From Brasenia schreberi (lineage: Eukaryota > Streptophyta > Magnoliopsida > Nymphaeales > Cabombaceae), in contig JAYKKT010000076.1 of assembly GCA_036023115.1 (NCBI GenBank), forward strand, positions 6,824,001 to 6,888,000: DNA of 64,000 nt, given 5' to 3'. The notes beneath the pieces are model-generated. The model had not been told where the DNA came from. It worked only from the letters and a program-made list of their open reading frames with translations, and ran no database searches. Position 1 is the stretch's first letter; the number at the start of each line of letters is the position of its first letter. This document shows, piece by piece, positions 47,200 through 59,408 of this stretch. Made by a program: the position numbers and the translations under genes.

Positions 47200-49340
47200 A
47201 TGCTCATATAGAATAGGAGATAGAGCAAGAAACTCTTAGAGCTTCAAGAGGAGTCATTTTTGTCAGACTATGGTAACCAGTACTAAGGAATTAAGTTTCG
47301 CTGCTATTGGAATTTTGGTAATTCAAGATAATGATGGAAAACTTGTGGAGGAGACACCCCACTTTATAATTAGGAAGAATGTCAACCCCAATGAGCTACT
47401 CAAGGAGGCTAATTTCCTTAAAGATTTTGAAAGTTTCATGTGCAATAAGTTTGAGAACTTATTCTATCCTAGGAATTAATTTAGCAAGGCTAAGAAAGGG
47501 AGTAGAGGAGTTGCCACTCACTTCAAGGTTGGGTGCTTGCATTTGGAAGTTTTTGTTCATTTAACAAAAAAGAATAGTTGTGGATCACTACATATTGATC
47601 GTGTTATGAAATATTTTATTTTTTTGGAGAAGTGTAGAAGTTGTTCAAGGTAATGGTCATACTTGAGGTAAACTTTTACAAAATGCTAGTGGAAGAATAT
47701 CTCATACTGATATGTGACAATCATGGTTCTTCAAAGCCATAATGAACTCAAGATGCTACTCTTTTTTAAGCAACCTAAGCATCAAGCAACTTGATACTCT
47801 TCAACAATATCAAAAATCTCTCTTTTCATGTGGTGGAATATACCTTTCACTCCTTGAGTATGTATAACTTGATACTGACATATGCTTTTTCATCTTTTTC
47901 TACCATAATTGGTCCTTTAGATGCATAACTTCAAGATTGTTTGACAATGATATAGGCTTCCAATATGAATATTAAGAAAATGTGTTTTCACCTCATCAAA
48001 GTATTCCTTCACCAACTTTTTTTACTTAATCAAGCTAAAATTTTCATATTTTGGTTGCTTATTCACTTTAGAGTTCATATTGTTTAGATAGTCACTCAAG
48101 CAACCTATTCCAATTAAAAAGAAGAAAGAACATATAATTAAAACTTGATATCATAGTTTTATTTATTAGAACATTTTTCAAATATCTTGGAATATCATAT
48201 CAAACTCAACATTATTTACATCATGATGACATCATATAAAGTTAAAAAACTTTACAAGTCTTCAATCAGGTTTGCTCTAAAAGATTATAATTTTTCAACG
48301 CCAGCCAGTAGATACTTCGTCATTTGTTTCACTTTGAGTCACATGTAAGTCATGTTTTATACACTAGATATGGTAAATTTGCTTGAAAATGTTATATGGA
48401 GGTGATATATGGTTATAAACACTTCTTTCTAGCCGTAAACACCGCATCTTTTTTATTAAGATCATTTGGGTTTTGTGCAAATTACTTTTGATATGGAGTC
48501 TTTGAGAAAGTTGAAAAGAGTTGATAGGAACTTTCAAAAGTTTTGAGTTTTGGGCATGAGAGAGAAAAAAGCAGATCATATGACATGAAATTTGGTTTTG
48601 AAAAGATTATAAGGTGGAGTTTTGAAATATGAGAATCTATAAATACCTTGTGATCAAACAAAGTTTAAGAGTTCTAGAGTCCAAAAGTTAGGGAAGTCAA
48701 TGCTTATAGAGATTCTCTACTCGTGATCAACCTAGTAACCAAGAAATGAGAAGTTAAATATGAGAAACTCTCTTCATACAACCATGTTGTACAAGATTTA
48801 GTGTTACATTTTCATCATTGAACATATTCACATATATGGAAGCTTATCAATCTATCCTCATCTTTCACAAGGGACTCTGATGCTTTCCTTAGATCTATAG
48901 AGGTTTGTAGGTTGTATTCACCATACCATAAGTTGCAATTTATAGGGAGTTCCTTATTTAGTATTGAACTTTAAGATAATACCAAATAATAGTTTCATGA
49001 CATTAATATCTTCTTGGAAATAGGTGAATTTCTAGAGTATGTCACTAATGAGATAGGAAAGATATTAGAAAATGATCCACCCAATACCTTCTTCTACGGG
49101 CATTCTATATAAGAGATTCTCTAGTGTTCCCCTTAAGTGCATTGATTGAGTTGAGTCTGATCTCATCGTAAGAGTGTCATGAGAAAGAAGATTATAGTGG
49201 TCATATTGGTGCACAGATTCAAACAAGATTCCTTATGTCAAATGTTATTGATCCACATTGAATGGTAATTGTGAATTGCATATCAAGCATTACCATGAGT
49301 ATCAAATTCATGGCAATAGAGTTCATACCCAGTTGAGCTA
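47200..49340. other. Decayed repeat DNA without a recognised gene
   Basis: Short frames here have no match that I know. About 48,520-48,640 is similar to about 54,140-54,240 (shared CATATGACATGAAA and GAGTTTTGAAATAT in the same order), which suggests parts of two LTRs or two copies of one repeat. Confidence 0.35.
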
Positions 49341-49342
49341 GT

Positions 49343-50209
49343 TGTCACAGACATGATTTTTGTGGCGTGTGCACCTGTACGTACTCTTGTGCATCCTTCC
49401 TCTAGTGGCTTTAGAGAACGTGCGCACTAGACGACGCAAATGTGGAGAGGTGTGCACCTTACATACAGACGCGCTATGGTTGGACATGAAGTTCCTTTGT
49501 ATGCGCATTGTATAGGTGAGTCATGTATATAGTGTAACTGGATGGAACTAGGCCATCCAAGTCATAAGTCGGGTTGGGACTAGACTAGATTGGATTAGTA
49601 GCTTAACTAAGTGTGGTTAAGCCTAACTAAGTGAGGTTAGTATTCCTTCCTTCCCGTGCATTGAGTGTCGTGCATATTCCTTAACATTCCTTGAGTTCTA
49701 GCTTTAGTGAGTGAAGTTAGGGAGTAGTAGCCTACTTAGGGAGTGAGAGTCACACTCTTGTGTGAATCTTATCCCAACTAGAAGGTGTGACCAAGTGTGA
49801 GAGAGTAGTCAGCTGAACCCAGCATGTTTAGTCCTGTAATCTTCTTGATTGTAATAAAGCTTGAGAGTGCTCCTTCTTCCATGCGATCCTTGTAATCTTC
49901 TTGATTGTAATAAAGCTTCTTGATTGTAATAAAGCTTGAGAGTGCTCCTTCTTCCATGCGATCCTTGTGAGTAAGTGAGTGTCACTCCTGTCTACGTGTG
50001 GGTGCGTAAAGTAGTATGAGAGCGTGGAGGATTTCTGTAAAGTACAAACGGAGTGTAGTTGAGCAAAAAACCCCGATTGGATGCAAATCGGCTAGGAGCT
50101 TGCTTTATTCTACGCGTCTTAAGAGTGAGCTGAAAATGCAACTGTGTATTCTTGCTATAACAGGTGAGTTAACCTCGTTTAAGGTGAAGTAAAAAACTAA
50201 CCCATGACA
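49343..50209 (+). repeat. LTR copy A of a second LTR family
   Basis: 867 bp with the ends TGTCA and TGACA. An inexact initiator-Met primer-binding site (TTTGCTATCACGGAGGC against TTTGGTATCAGAGC) follows directly. It carries poly(A) signals in a partly duplicated block at 49,840-49,935 (GATTGTAATAAAGCTT). Compared with copy C it lacks the segment that holds the TATA box. Copy B follows in opposite orientation. Confidence 0.75.
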
Positions 50210-50225
50210 ATTTGCTATCACGGAG

Positions 50226-50237
50226 GCTCTGATACCA
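50226..50237 (-). other. Primer-binding site of LTR copy B
   Basis: TGGTATCAGAGC on the minus strand, a full match to the initiator-Met primer-binding site used by many plant LTR retrotransposons. It abuts LTR copy B and confirms that B is read on the minus strand. Confidence 0.8.
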
Positions 50238-50240
50238 AAC

Positions 50241-50935
50241 TAACATGGGTTAAATTCTAACTTCGCATTAAATGAGGTTAACGAACCTATGATGGTAAGA
50301 ATGCACGGTTGCTTTCTTTAGCCTCATGCGTCGAATACAACAAGTTCTTGGTAGATCTGCATCTAACAGGGGTTTAACTCAACTTCACCCCATACGTTAC
50401 CTTGTGGAAGTCCTTCACGCTCTCACACTGCTCTACGCATACACAGGCAGACAAGAGTGACATTCACTCACTAGGATCCCATGGAAGAAGGAACACTCTC
50501 AAGCTTTATTCAATCAAAGTAGGAAACAACGTTTACGGGACTCAACATAGATGTGTTCAGCTAACTACTCTCTCACTCAGATCCCACACTCTAGCTAGGC
50601 ACTCACACTCACATGAGAGTGTGACTCTCACTTGTGACTCACTCCCTAAATAGGCTACTCCTTACTAGCTTCACTCACTAAAGCTAGAACTCAAGGAATG
50701 GAATGAAATGCTACACTTACCTACCCATGGGTATATATAGGCCCGATTGAATGTTTTTCACTGGAAGAATATTCTAAGGAATATTTCTTTCTTACAAACC
50801 TCATTTAGTTAGGCTTAACCACGCTTATTTAAGCTACTAACCCAGCCTAGTCTAGTCCCAACCCGACTCATGACTTGGATGGTCTAGTTCCATCCAGTTA
50901 CACTATGTACATGATTCACATATACAAGGCGCAGC
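50241..50935 (-). repeat. LTR copy B, inverted and truncated
   Basis: Matches copies A and C in reverse orientation: CCATCCAGTTACACTATGTA, CTAGTCTAGTCCCAACCCG and ACTAGCTTCACTCACTAAAG are reverse complements of A/C phrases. A TATATATAGG box lies near 50,735. The outer end is lost at about 50,935, where unrelated DNA begins. Confidence 0.75.
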
Positions 50936-50939
50936 ATCG

Positions 50940-52205
50940 GCCTCTCACCCGTGAGGTATAGTGCAACACCCTTGACCTGCACTCGCTCCACTTTCGATAT
51001 CACCTACTCGGTTCTCCTCAACCGACATATGCAGTCTACTCACACCTACGGATTGCTTCTATTGCACATGCATTTGATAAGGACAAAGCTAAAATAGAGG
51101 CTAAAGAATGTCGTGCCAGTTCACGCACGTTTACTGGCTAAACTGGACTCAACCCATTTGGTCGAATCGCCCCTAGATCTAGTGTTGTTTGAGCTTGTTG
51201 TACTCACAAAGACCCAACCTGCATAGCCAACCTTTAATGGCTTTGTTGTAGCTGAGTCTGTGTCACTTGCAAAGTGAACAACTGTTGAAATATTTGCAGT
51301 AGAACATCTTCAGTGGATGGCCTACCTAAAGAACTAGCCTCTTCAGTCACCTCCTTTAGTGTTTTACCCATCTAATTCAAGTGCTAACACTCTTACAGAC
51401 TCTGTTACAGAACGAGACTCAAACTGGACATCCCACGATTCACTGTTATAGATGCTCGACTGTTATAGCAAACACTGTCTTTTTTGCACTACTCAATTTC
51501 CAACTATTTTGCGATACAATTGTGACCCAATATAGAACACGAATTTGAAAATTTCAAACACTCAGATCAACTCCAGTAAAGAGACAATACACACGCCAAA
51601 TTATGGTGCAAAATACTCAAATTTAGCCCCCAAAACTAATTATACAAAAATCATAGAATCCAACCACGGTGTTTCTGTCTGTTACTGCGTCACGCTAAAC
51701 TTTGCTTGATTCCGGCCAAAGTTTCACAAAATTCTGGTGAGGAATTGCTATCTCGTGTTACACTTAACTTGTTTTTACTATTACTTAACCACTTTAATAC
51801 AGATCTTAGTCCAAACAAGTAAGAACAAAATATTTTACCGTGGAAATTGAATAAAAAATTTCAAGATCTAAAATTTTCATTCTGCCATAATTTTTTTTCA
51901 TATTTTCGTGAACAAATCTGACTAGATCTATATGATTCCTTTCCAGATCTAACTCAATTACACTTTAGTAATGTTAGATCGACTTGTTAGGAGTATAAGA
52001 AACCATCAATTCATGCCAGACAAGCCGAATTGAAGATCGCAAACCGAACAACATCCAAGAAAAGTGTTAACATGCTAGCAATAGAAGCTAAAGGTGGCGG
52101 TGGAGCAGATGGTCAGGATCATAGGAAGTGCTCAGCCAGTGGACTGCCTTGGGCGAGGCACACGCTCATGAGACCTCGAGAGCGAGGTCCTGCTTTGCCG
52201 AGGGA
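50940..52205. other. Unassigned stretch between LTR copies B and C
   Basis: No coding homology is recognised. It could be the decayed interior of the element that owned the LTRs. Confidence 0.35.
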
Positions 52206-52209
52206 GAGT

Positions 52210-52970
52210 TGTCATGAGCATGATTTCTGTGATGCGTGCACCCATGAGTACCCTTGTACATCCTTCCTCTAGTGGCTTCATAGAGAGGCATGCACCTTGC
52301 ATATAGATGCACCATGGCTGGACATGATATTCCTTTGTACACGCATTGTATATGTGGGTCGTGTACATAAGTGTAACCGAATGGAACTAGACCATCCAAG
52401 TCATTAGTCGGTTGGGACTAGACTAGGCTGGGTTAGTAGCTGAACTAAGTGTGGTTAAGCCTAACTAAGTGAGGTTAGTAAGAAAGAAATATTCCTTAGA
52501 ATATTCTTCGAGCCAAGGGCTGTGAAACACATTGAGTCGGGGCCTATAAATACCCATGGGCCAATACTTGTATCTCATTCCATTTCATTCCTTAACATTC
52601 CTTTGTGTCCAGCTTTAGTGAGTGAAGCTAGGGAGTAGGAGCCTGCTCAAGGAGTGAGAGTCACACTATCTTGTGAGTGTGAGTGCCTATCTAGAGTGTG
52701 AACTGAGTGAGTGAGCAGTCAGCTGAACACAGCTATGTCTAGTCTTGTAAACATTGTTTCGTGTCTTGATTGAATAAAGCTTGAGAGTGTTCCTTCTTCC
52801 ATGTGATCCTAGTGAGTGAGTGTCACTCCTGTCTACGTGTGTGTGCGTAGAGTAGTGAACTTCTTCCAAGAAACAAATAGTGTGCAATTGAGGTAAACCC
52901 TTGTCGGATGCAAATCTGTCATTAACTTGTTGCATTCTGCACGTTTGAAGAGTGGGTTGAAGAATGCAAT
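52210..52970 (+). repeat. LTR copy C, 3'-truncated
   Basis: Begins TGTCATGAGCATGATTTCTG like copy A and follows it through the TAGTGGCTT, GGACTAGACTAG and GAGTGAGAGTCACACT phrases. It retains the promoter segment missing from A, with CCTATAAATACCC near 52,549. The last 70 bases or so are missing, and the sequence runs directly into a gypsy integrase fragment. Confidence 0.75.
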
Positions 52971-52984
52971 CGTGGCCCCTTTCA

Positions 52985-53345
52985 TGTGAAACTTTTAAGT
53001 GATCGGTCCTATATTTCCTGATGCATCCAATGGTCAAAAGTATATTCTAGCTATTATAGAGTACTTTACTAAGGAGGTTGAGGCTATATCCTTGCTTACA
53101 CTTGTAGGACAACATTTAGACTTATACATTAAGAGGAATATTGTATGTCAATTTGGAGCACTTAGAGAAATTATTTGTGATAATGAGAACCTTTCCAAGA
53201 ATGAAAGAGTTGATAGGCTATGTTAGTGCCTAGGCATTAATCCATTACTTCTAATTACCATACTATCCATAGGGTAATGGTCAAGTAGAGACAACCAACA
53301 AGACCTTCATAAGCATCATTAAAAAGCTATACGTGAAGGAAGAAT
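52985..53345 (+). pseudogene. Ty3/gypsy integrase core fragment
   Basis: The plus strand reads MIGPIFPDASNGQKYILA, then EYFTKEVEA, QFGALREIICDNENLSKNER, and after a stop and a frameshift QGNGQVETTNKTFISII. This is the catalytic core of a gypsy integrase, close in wording to the Tat-like integrase at 32.2-32.7 kb but on the opposite strand. It is joined to the truncated end of LTR copy C, so either a deletion or an insertion made the junction. Confidence 0.82.
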
Positions 53346-53399
53346 ATGACATGACAAGTTGCAAGAACACTCAAGTCCAAAGCCAAGCCCAAGTTCTCA

Positions 53400-54680
53400 T
53401 TCTCCATCAAAAGTCATGGATATCTTCCAACGACAATTGAGCCAAAGTCAAGCCCCTTCATAAGTGCTTGAAAGAGAGTATCTCCCAAAGTTAAAGAACA
53501 CGATCCAAAAGGATCACCTCTAATAAAGAGGAAAATCATAAGTCAAAAATCAAAATCTAGCTCCACGAACAAAAGTTTGAGTTTAAACCTTTTGACATGC
53601 TTTCCATGGGACCTGAAGGAAACTTGCCAAAGGCACAAATTCTAACCCTTATCTTTCTCTTAGGTTGATCAAATTTAGATTGTGTGGTTACTAAGAAGCT
53701 GAAGTTGAGTTGATAGTCCTACGAGTGGATCTAAACAAACAAGAGACGTGTGCCCATCTTTACTACTATACTTGAAATTAAAAAAACACTAAACTTATCT
53801 ACACAAAGATTTAAATATTTGTGTTGGTTGTTCTTGTGTCTCTCTTGTTCTTGGAAAAGGATAATTTAGTGTGATTATTAATTATAGATTAATTCTATTC
53901 AAAGGATGCATAAATAAAAAAGAGATTTTTTTCAGAAGAATTTTATGTGTTTCGAAAGAGGGACCTAATGAACGAATAATTGTCCCAACGATGAAAGATG
54001 AAAGTTCTAGATATGCCTAGCATCATCCTAGAGAAGACCATGGTCATGTAAGTCATCATAAAGTTCCACAGCATGCAGTCATACATGGTTGAGCCATCCA
54101 AATCATCTTGTCCTATTGAAAAGAGTTCATAGTCACATCCAAAATTTTTGAAAGTCTCAAGCATAAGACAGAAAAAAGAGTATCATATGACATGAAACCT
54201 GAATTTGAAAATATACATGGTAGAGTTTTGAAATATAACAAGCTGAATTTGAGTAGGAGTTGTCGACAGAAAATTTTCTTTAATATGAATTTGAATTTTT
54301 CATAATTATTCTAAATAAAATATAATAGAACCTGAATTTTTATAATGAGATATTGAATCGCATGAGAGTCCTAGTGAGAAAAAACACCTAATGTACTGAA
54401 ATCATCACCAAAATTATGGTATAATCAATATTTTGGAGGGTGTCCTAACTTACTTGCAGAAAAAGATTAAGTCTCGACCATGATTTGGAGACTTATCTCA
54501 TAATGAGAGAAGTCCTCATCTGAACATGATTAATACTGTCTTTAAAAGAAGAGGGGGATGACTAAGTATGCATCTCTATTTTTCCTAAATTCTAAAGAGT
54601 TCAAGGTGTTTTGAGGGCGATTGCATGAGAAATTTTGGCATCTATAATAGATTGCAAATAATGTCAAATAGTTTTGGTTA
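53400..54680. other. Decayed repeat DNA
   Basis: No gene is recognised. It contains the second copy of the repeat phrase found near 48,520-48,640. It may be the downstream remains of the element that left the integrase fragment. Confidence 0.35.
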
Positions 54681-54681
54681 T

Positions 54682-57650
54682 AATAACAACAACAACAACT
54701 AAGCCTTTTCTCATACTAGATAGAATCGACTCTATGGATTATTTGTTTTCATAGAGCTCAATCATGTGTTATGCTAATATTTTAGTCAACATAAGCTAAA
54801 TCATTCTTTATTGTTTTTTTTCAACACTTTTGTTGTCTTTCTCTTCCTCTTTTAACATTTGCACAACTTATTTTCTCATACCTTCTTATCAAAGCTTTCC
54901 TTGGTCTTATTTTCATATGTTCAAACTATCTTAAACAATTTTTTCTTATTCTGTCATATATTGGTGTCATTCTTAATTTGTTTCTAATAACCTCATTATG
55001 TATATGGTCTTTCCTTATGTGACCGTTCATCATCTTCATTTCAACCACAAACATCTTTTGCATATGTTGATAATTGACTGCCCAACACTCAGAACCATCA
55101 AGTATAGCAGGTCAAATTACTACTCTATAATATTTACCTTTCAACTTTAATGATATATTCTTGTCATATAAAATATCTAATGTACCTCTCAATTTTAACC
55201 AATCCACATTAATTCTATATGTAATATCTTTATCAATTTTTTCATCACTCTGAAAAGCTAACCCTAGGTACTTAAAACTTTCCTTATGAGGGATGTAATG
55301 TGTGTCAATCTTAATTTGTATATTATTTGAAGTAACCAAATGATAAAACTTGCATTTCATATATCTTATCTTTATTATACCAAGTCAAAAACCTTTACTT
55401 TCTAATGGTTATCTCCATAGTTTCAGTTTCCTATTAACTTTTTTCTTATACTCGATCATTAATATAATATCATTCGTGAATAACGTACACCAAGTAACTT
55501 CATTTTCAATATATTTTGTTAGCTTGTCAATGACCGGTACAAATAAATATGGACTTAAAGTTGATCCTTGATATAATTCAATATTAACCTTAAAGAAATG
55601 TATCATTCCTTTATGAGTTCTAACACATGTTTTTGCACTATCATACATGTCTCTTATAGGGTTGATATATGTCAATGGGTTACTTCTCTTTTTCAAAGTA
55701 CTCTAAAGAATATCTCTTGGTACCCTATTGCAAGCTTTTCTCAATCAATAAATACCATATAAAGGATTTTTTTTGCTCTAAAATATAATATAAGACATCT
55801 TAATAGACGAATAACCTCAATAATAGATCTTCTTCGCTTGAATTTAAATTGGTTCTCTGTTATACTCGATATTTCTCTCAATCTACGTTCAATAGTTCGT
55901 TCTCATAATTTCAAAATATGGCTCATCAACTTGATATCTTAATAATTTGCATCATTTTGAATGTCTCCCTTGATTTTAGGTATAATTATACTCTTCCTCA
56001 AGAATCTTTTTGTTTTTCTATATTTCATTAAATAATCTTATAAGCTAAGTAACATCCCTCTCTTAGGATTTTTCATACTTTTATAAGAATATTGTTTGGT
56101 CTTATAGATTTATCAAACTTCAAAGTTTAAGGGCCTCTTTGACTTAATTCTTTTAAATACATTGGTAGAAGTTATGGTTTATATATTCTTCTTATTTGAT
56201 TAGCTCTCTTAAGTTAATATTAATACCTATATTTTTGTTAAAAAACTTATAAAATTATTTTTCAATATTTTTTATATCATCACCTTCTTTTGCTTATCTC
56301 TAACCTTATTTATCATAAAAATATCACTTTCACCTTCTTTTGAGTTGAGCCTTTTATATAAATCCTCTCAACTTTTAGTTTTGCTTCAATAATAGCCTTT
56401 TTTCTGCTTTTTCATAAGCCTCTCAAGTTTCATTAGTCTTATTAGCATAATGTAATTTGTAGAATGCTCGCTTCGCCTTGATTTTATCTTATACCACTTC
56501 ATTCTACCACCAAGTATTCTTTTGTGTCGTCATGCCTCTCTTAGATTCACCTAACATATCTTTTGCTACTTCTTTAATATGGTTAGTCATATTGTTCCAC
56601 ATATGACAAGGTATACCTATATAATTTCAAGCATCTTATTGAAGAACTTTTTGTTTAAATATATCTTCTTTCTTATTTTGAGGTTCTACAATTTAGTCTC
56701 AATAGATCTACCTACTCTTTGCCTCTTTGTCCACCTTTTTACTTATAAATCAATAATCAATTTATGTTTATGACAAGTGACTCTCATAAATAATTAAATG
56801 TTTATTTCATTATTTGAAGATTATATTTGATTAAAAGAGATTATATGTTATAGCAAAATTTAAAATTTCCTTACCTTTCTTATTTAAATCTTTAAACCCA
56901 TAGTTGTCACGAATGCCTTGATATCCTAATGCCTCATTAGTGACATGTCCATTTAGATCTCCTCTTAAACAAATCATCTCTCTTTGTAAAATCTTTTGAA
57001 TTACCTATCTAAGTCCTCCCAAAATGTCTTTTCTGTGCTATCTTCTAGTCCTACTTAGGGTGCATAAGCACGAACTATATTTAAATCCTCTAAATCTAAT
57101 ACTAATCTTACCATTATAATTCGGTTGCCATGTTGTTGAATGTCTGCTATACTATCCTTTAAATATTTATTTATAATAATATTAACTTTATTTCGAGCCT
57201 TTTTCTTTCTTGAGTATCATAATTTAAAACCAATGTTCTTAATCTTCTTTGTTTTTTCTCCAAATCATTTTGTCTCTTGTAAACATAGAGTGTGAAACTT
57301 TCTCTTAATTATAGTATTTAACACTTCTATTAGCTTACGTGTTAATATTTCAATATTCTAAATACCAATACGAATCTTACTATGTAGGACTAACCTCCTT
57401 GCATGTTGGATCCATCTATGTTGAAAATGTGGAGACCCTTTCTATAATTTGTTCACTACAATCGAGTGACAATGTAGCGAGACTAACTTTTAACTACACA
57501 TGTCCATTATGTAGGAACCATCTGCAATTGGTTGACTAAATCCAATCAAATATAGGCCCTTGCTTACTCTTCACTGCATGCGAGTTCTACAATGCGTTGC
57601 TAAGAGTTGACGCCCCAATGTTTTAACGCAATCCTCTTCCTTTATAAGTT
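54682..57650 (-). mobile_element. Second RTE-type LINE copy, heavily decayed
   Basis: It starts on the left with the same AAC-repeat tail and AACTAAGCCTTTT end as the copy in the nest, and follows it through endonuclease and reverse transcriptase to a 5' end near 57,650. A segment near that 5' end is missing. It is about 3 kb long and more diverged than the first copy. I found no clear target-site duplication. It preserves the sequence TTGACTGCCCAACACTCAG at about 55,077, the empty-site form of the position where the Tat-like element entered the other copy. Confidence 0.85.
55112..57370 (-). pseudogene. RTE endonuclease-reverse transcriptase of the second copy
   Basis: The readable reverse transcriptase piece at 55409-55696 has INPIRDMYDSAKTCVRTHKG, YQGSTLSPYLFVPVIDKLTK and CTLFTNDIILM, where the catalytic F-A-D-D has become F-T-N-D. 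A further piece at 55112-55360 has HYIPHKESFKYLGL. The endonuclease part (56.8-57.3 kb) is recognisable only by alignment with the first copy. No function is expected. Confidence 0.8.
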
Positions 57651-58910
57651 CCACTATTTCAACGATTTGGTTCATGTTATGTTGATAATTTGATTGATTC
57701 AGTCCATGCTTTATTGGTTGCATGCTAATTAGAGTTCATGTTGGTGTGCATTTGGTTCATGCTTAAACAATCTTTGTCGACGTACATGCTTCATGAGACA
57801 CACTCATATTCCAACCTTGATTCCTTCATGATCTGCATCATAAGAGTTGATTTTAATCTAGAGTTCAAAAATGTATTAGTTTATTTCAATTCATTAATGT
57901 CATTCAACAAAAACCAACACACTAAAACCTTTCCTCTTATTTGCACGCCTTTTTTCTTCTACACCGGAGGATCATAAAGAGCTAAGGGCTCCCCTTTGGA
58001 GCACGTGCATATACCTTGGAGCAGACCACCTATTAAGGAGGAGATCACTAAGCAAGTTGCAATCATTAGTTCATGAATCAAGAAAAGAGATTATCTTGGA
58101 GACACCTGAGTGGCAAGAGGAGTCAACTCTTATTCGACAGGACAAGAAGACGTTCACGTGAAGTCTGGATGGACCCACATCCTCATTATTATTGATTTAA
58201 AATTGTAATCAAATGGACAAGCTTTTCTGGAATATGATTTACATCCATATTGTTTTCCATGGCTTGCGCATTTGCAGACATTGCCCCTTTTACAAGTCAA
58301 GGGCGCTCTCTATACAATTTAGTTGTAACGAATTATGCAAGGTTTCATATCTTATTTCAATTCACAACATTTCTTGAGTTTTCACGATTAAACTAGCTTA
58401 ATTTTAATGGGCATGTAGTGTCAAAATTTAATGATTGACGGAAGTTTGGTTTACCGAAAAATTACTTGATTGTCCAATATCATTTCTTTTGAAGACATTT
58501 GTGATGTAACCAAACTTAAACTTACGTGTTTCACTAGAAGTAGTGGCAGCAAATTGTGTCCTAGAATATGGTTAACATAATACAAGTCTCATACAACAAC
58601 AACACTCGATGATTCAAATTAGAGTCGATTTCATTTCTTTCTTCGACAACGTTTTGAGCACAACGTTCTTGTTGGTTTTCTAAAAATTTGCTGGAAACAG
58701 CAAACTTCATACATGACATGAATGTGCTTATTATGATTGAAATTACAATGATATTCTATTTCGGTTAGACAATAAGCCCACACCGACCACAACGGTTTTG
58801 TTAGTTTGCTGAGAAATTGCTGGAATTAACTACTTCATATAATTTACAGAAAGTAGTTTATGATCGGAAATTTAGAACGATATTTGGTTCCAACGAAACC
58901 GAGTTCTTAT

Positions 58911-58941
58911 ATGTGTGTGTGTGTGTGCGCGCGTGTGTGCA
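58911..58941. repeat. (TG)n/(GC)n microsatellite
   Basis: A short alternating purine-pyrimidine run, TG units then GCGCGCG then TG units, a sequence type able to form Z-DNA. Confidence 0.9.
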
Positions 58942-59375
58942 CGCCTAGCGAAAATGAAGATGTGTATATATGGTCCCAGGAAACGGATGGTTGTCAATGA
59001 GTTTCCTGTTGGGTAGGTAGGTATCTCCTTCCCGAATTGAGGGGACAAACACAGTAGAGCCATGTGGTCCTGTCGATATAAATCATGGCGCCCAATCTCC
59101 ATGCTCAGCATTTGGGCATGGTCGCTCGGTCCCCTCATCTTTTTATGATTGGCATGGCATGCCACTTGCTTTGTCTGTTTCCTACACCTCCCTTGTTGTT
59201 AGCTGGCCGTCCTCGATAATTATTTTAGCAAGGTTAATTCTACAAATTTCAAATTTTTTCACTGTTCTTGGACAGGGACAAATCGTTCCCAAGCTTCGAA
59301 ATTTTTGTTGCTCTTGGATCTCTGGACTGCACTGTGTATCAAGTTTTAGGCATCCGTACTACAAAGAGTAGCTGC

Positions 59376-59377
<2 letters not shown>

Positions 59378-59407
<30 letters not shown>
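59378..59407. repeat. (GA)n microsatellite
   Basis: About fifteen GA units followed by TGTGTG. Confidence 0.95.
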
Positions 59408-59408
<1 letters not shown>

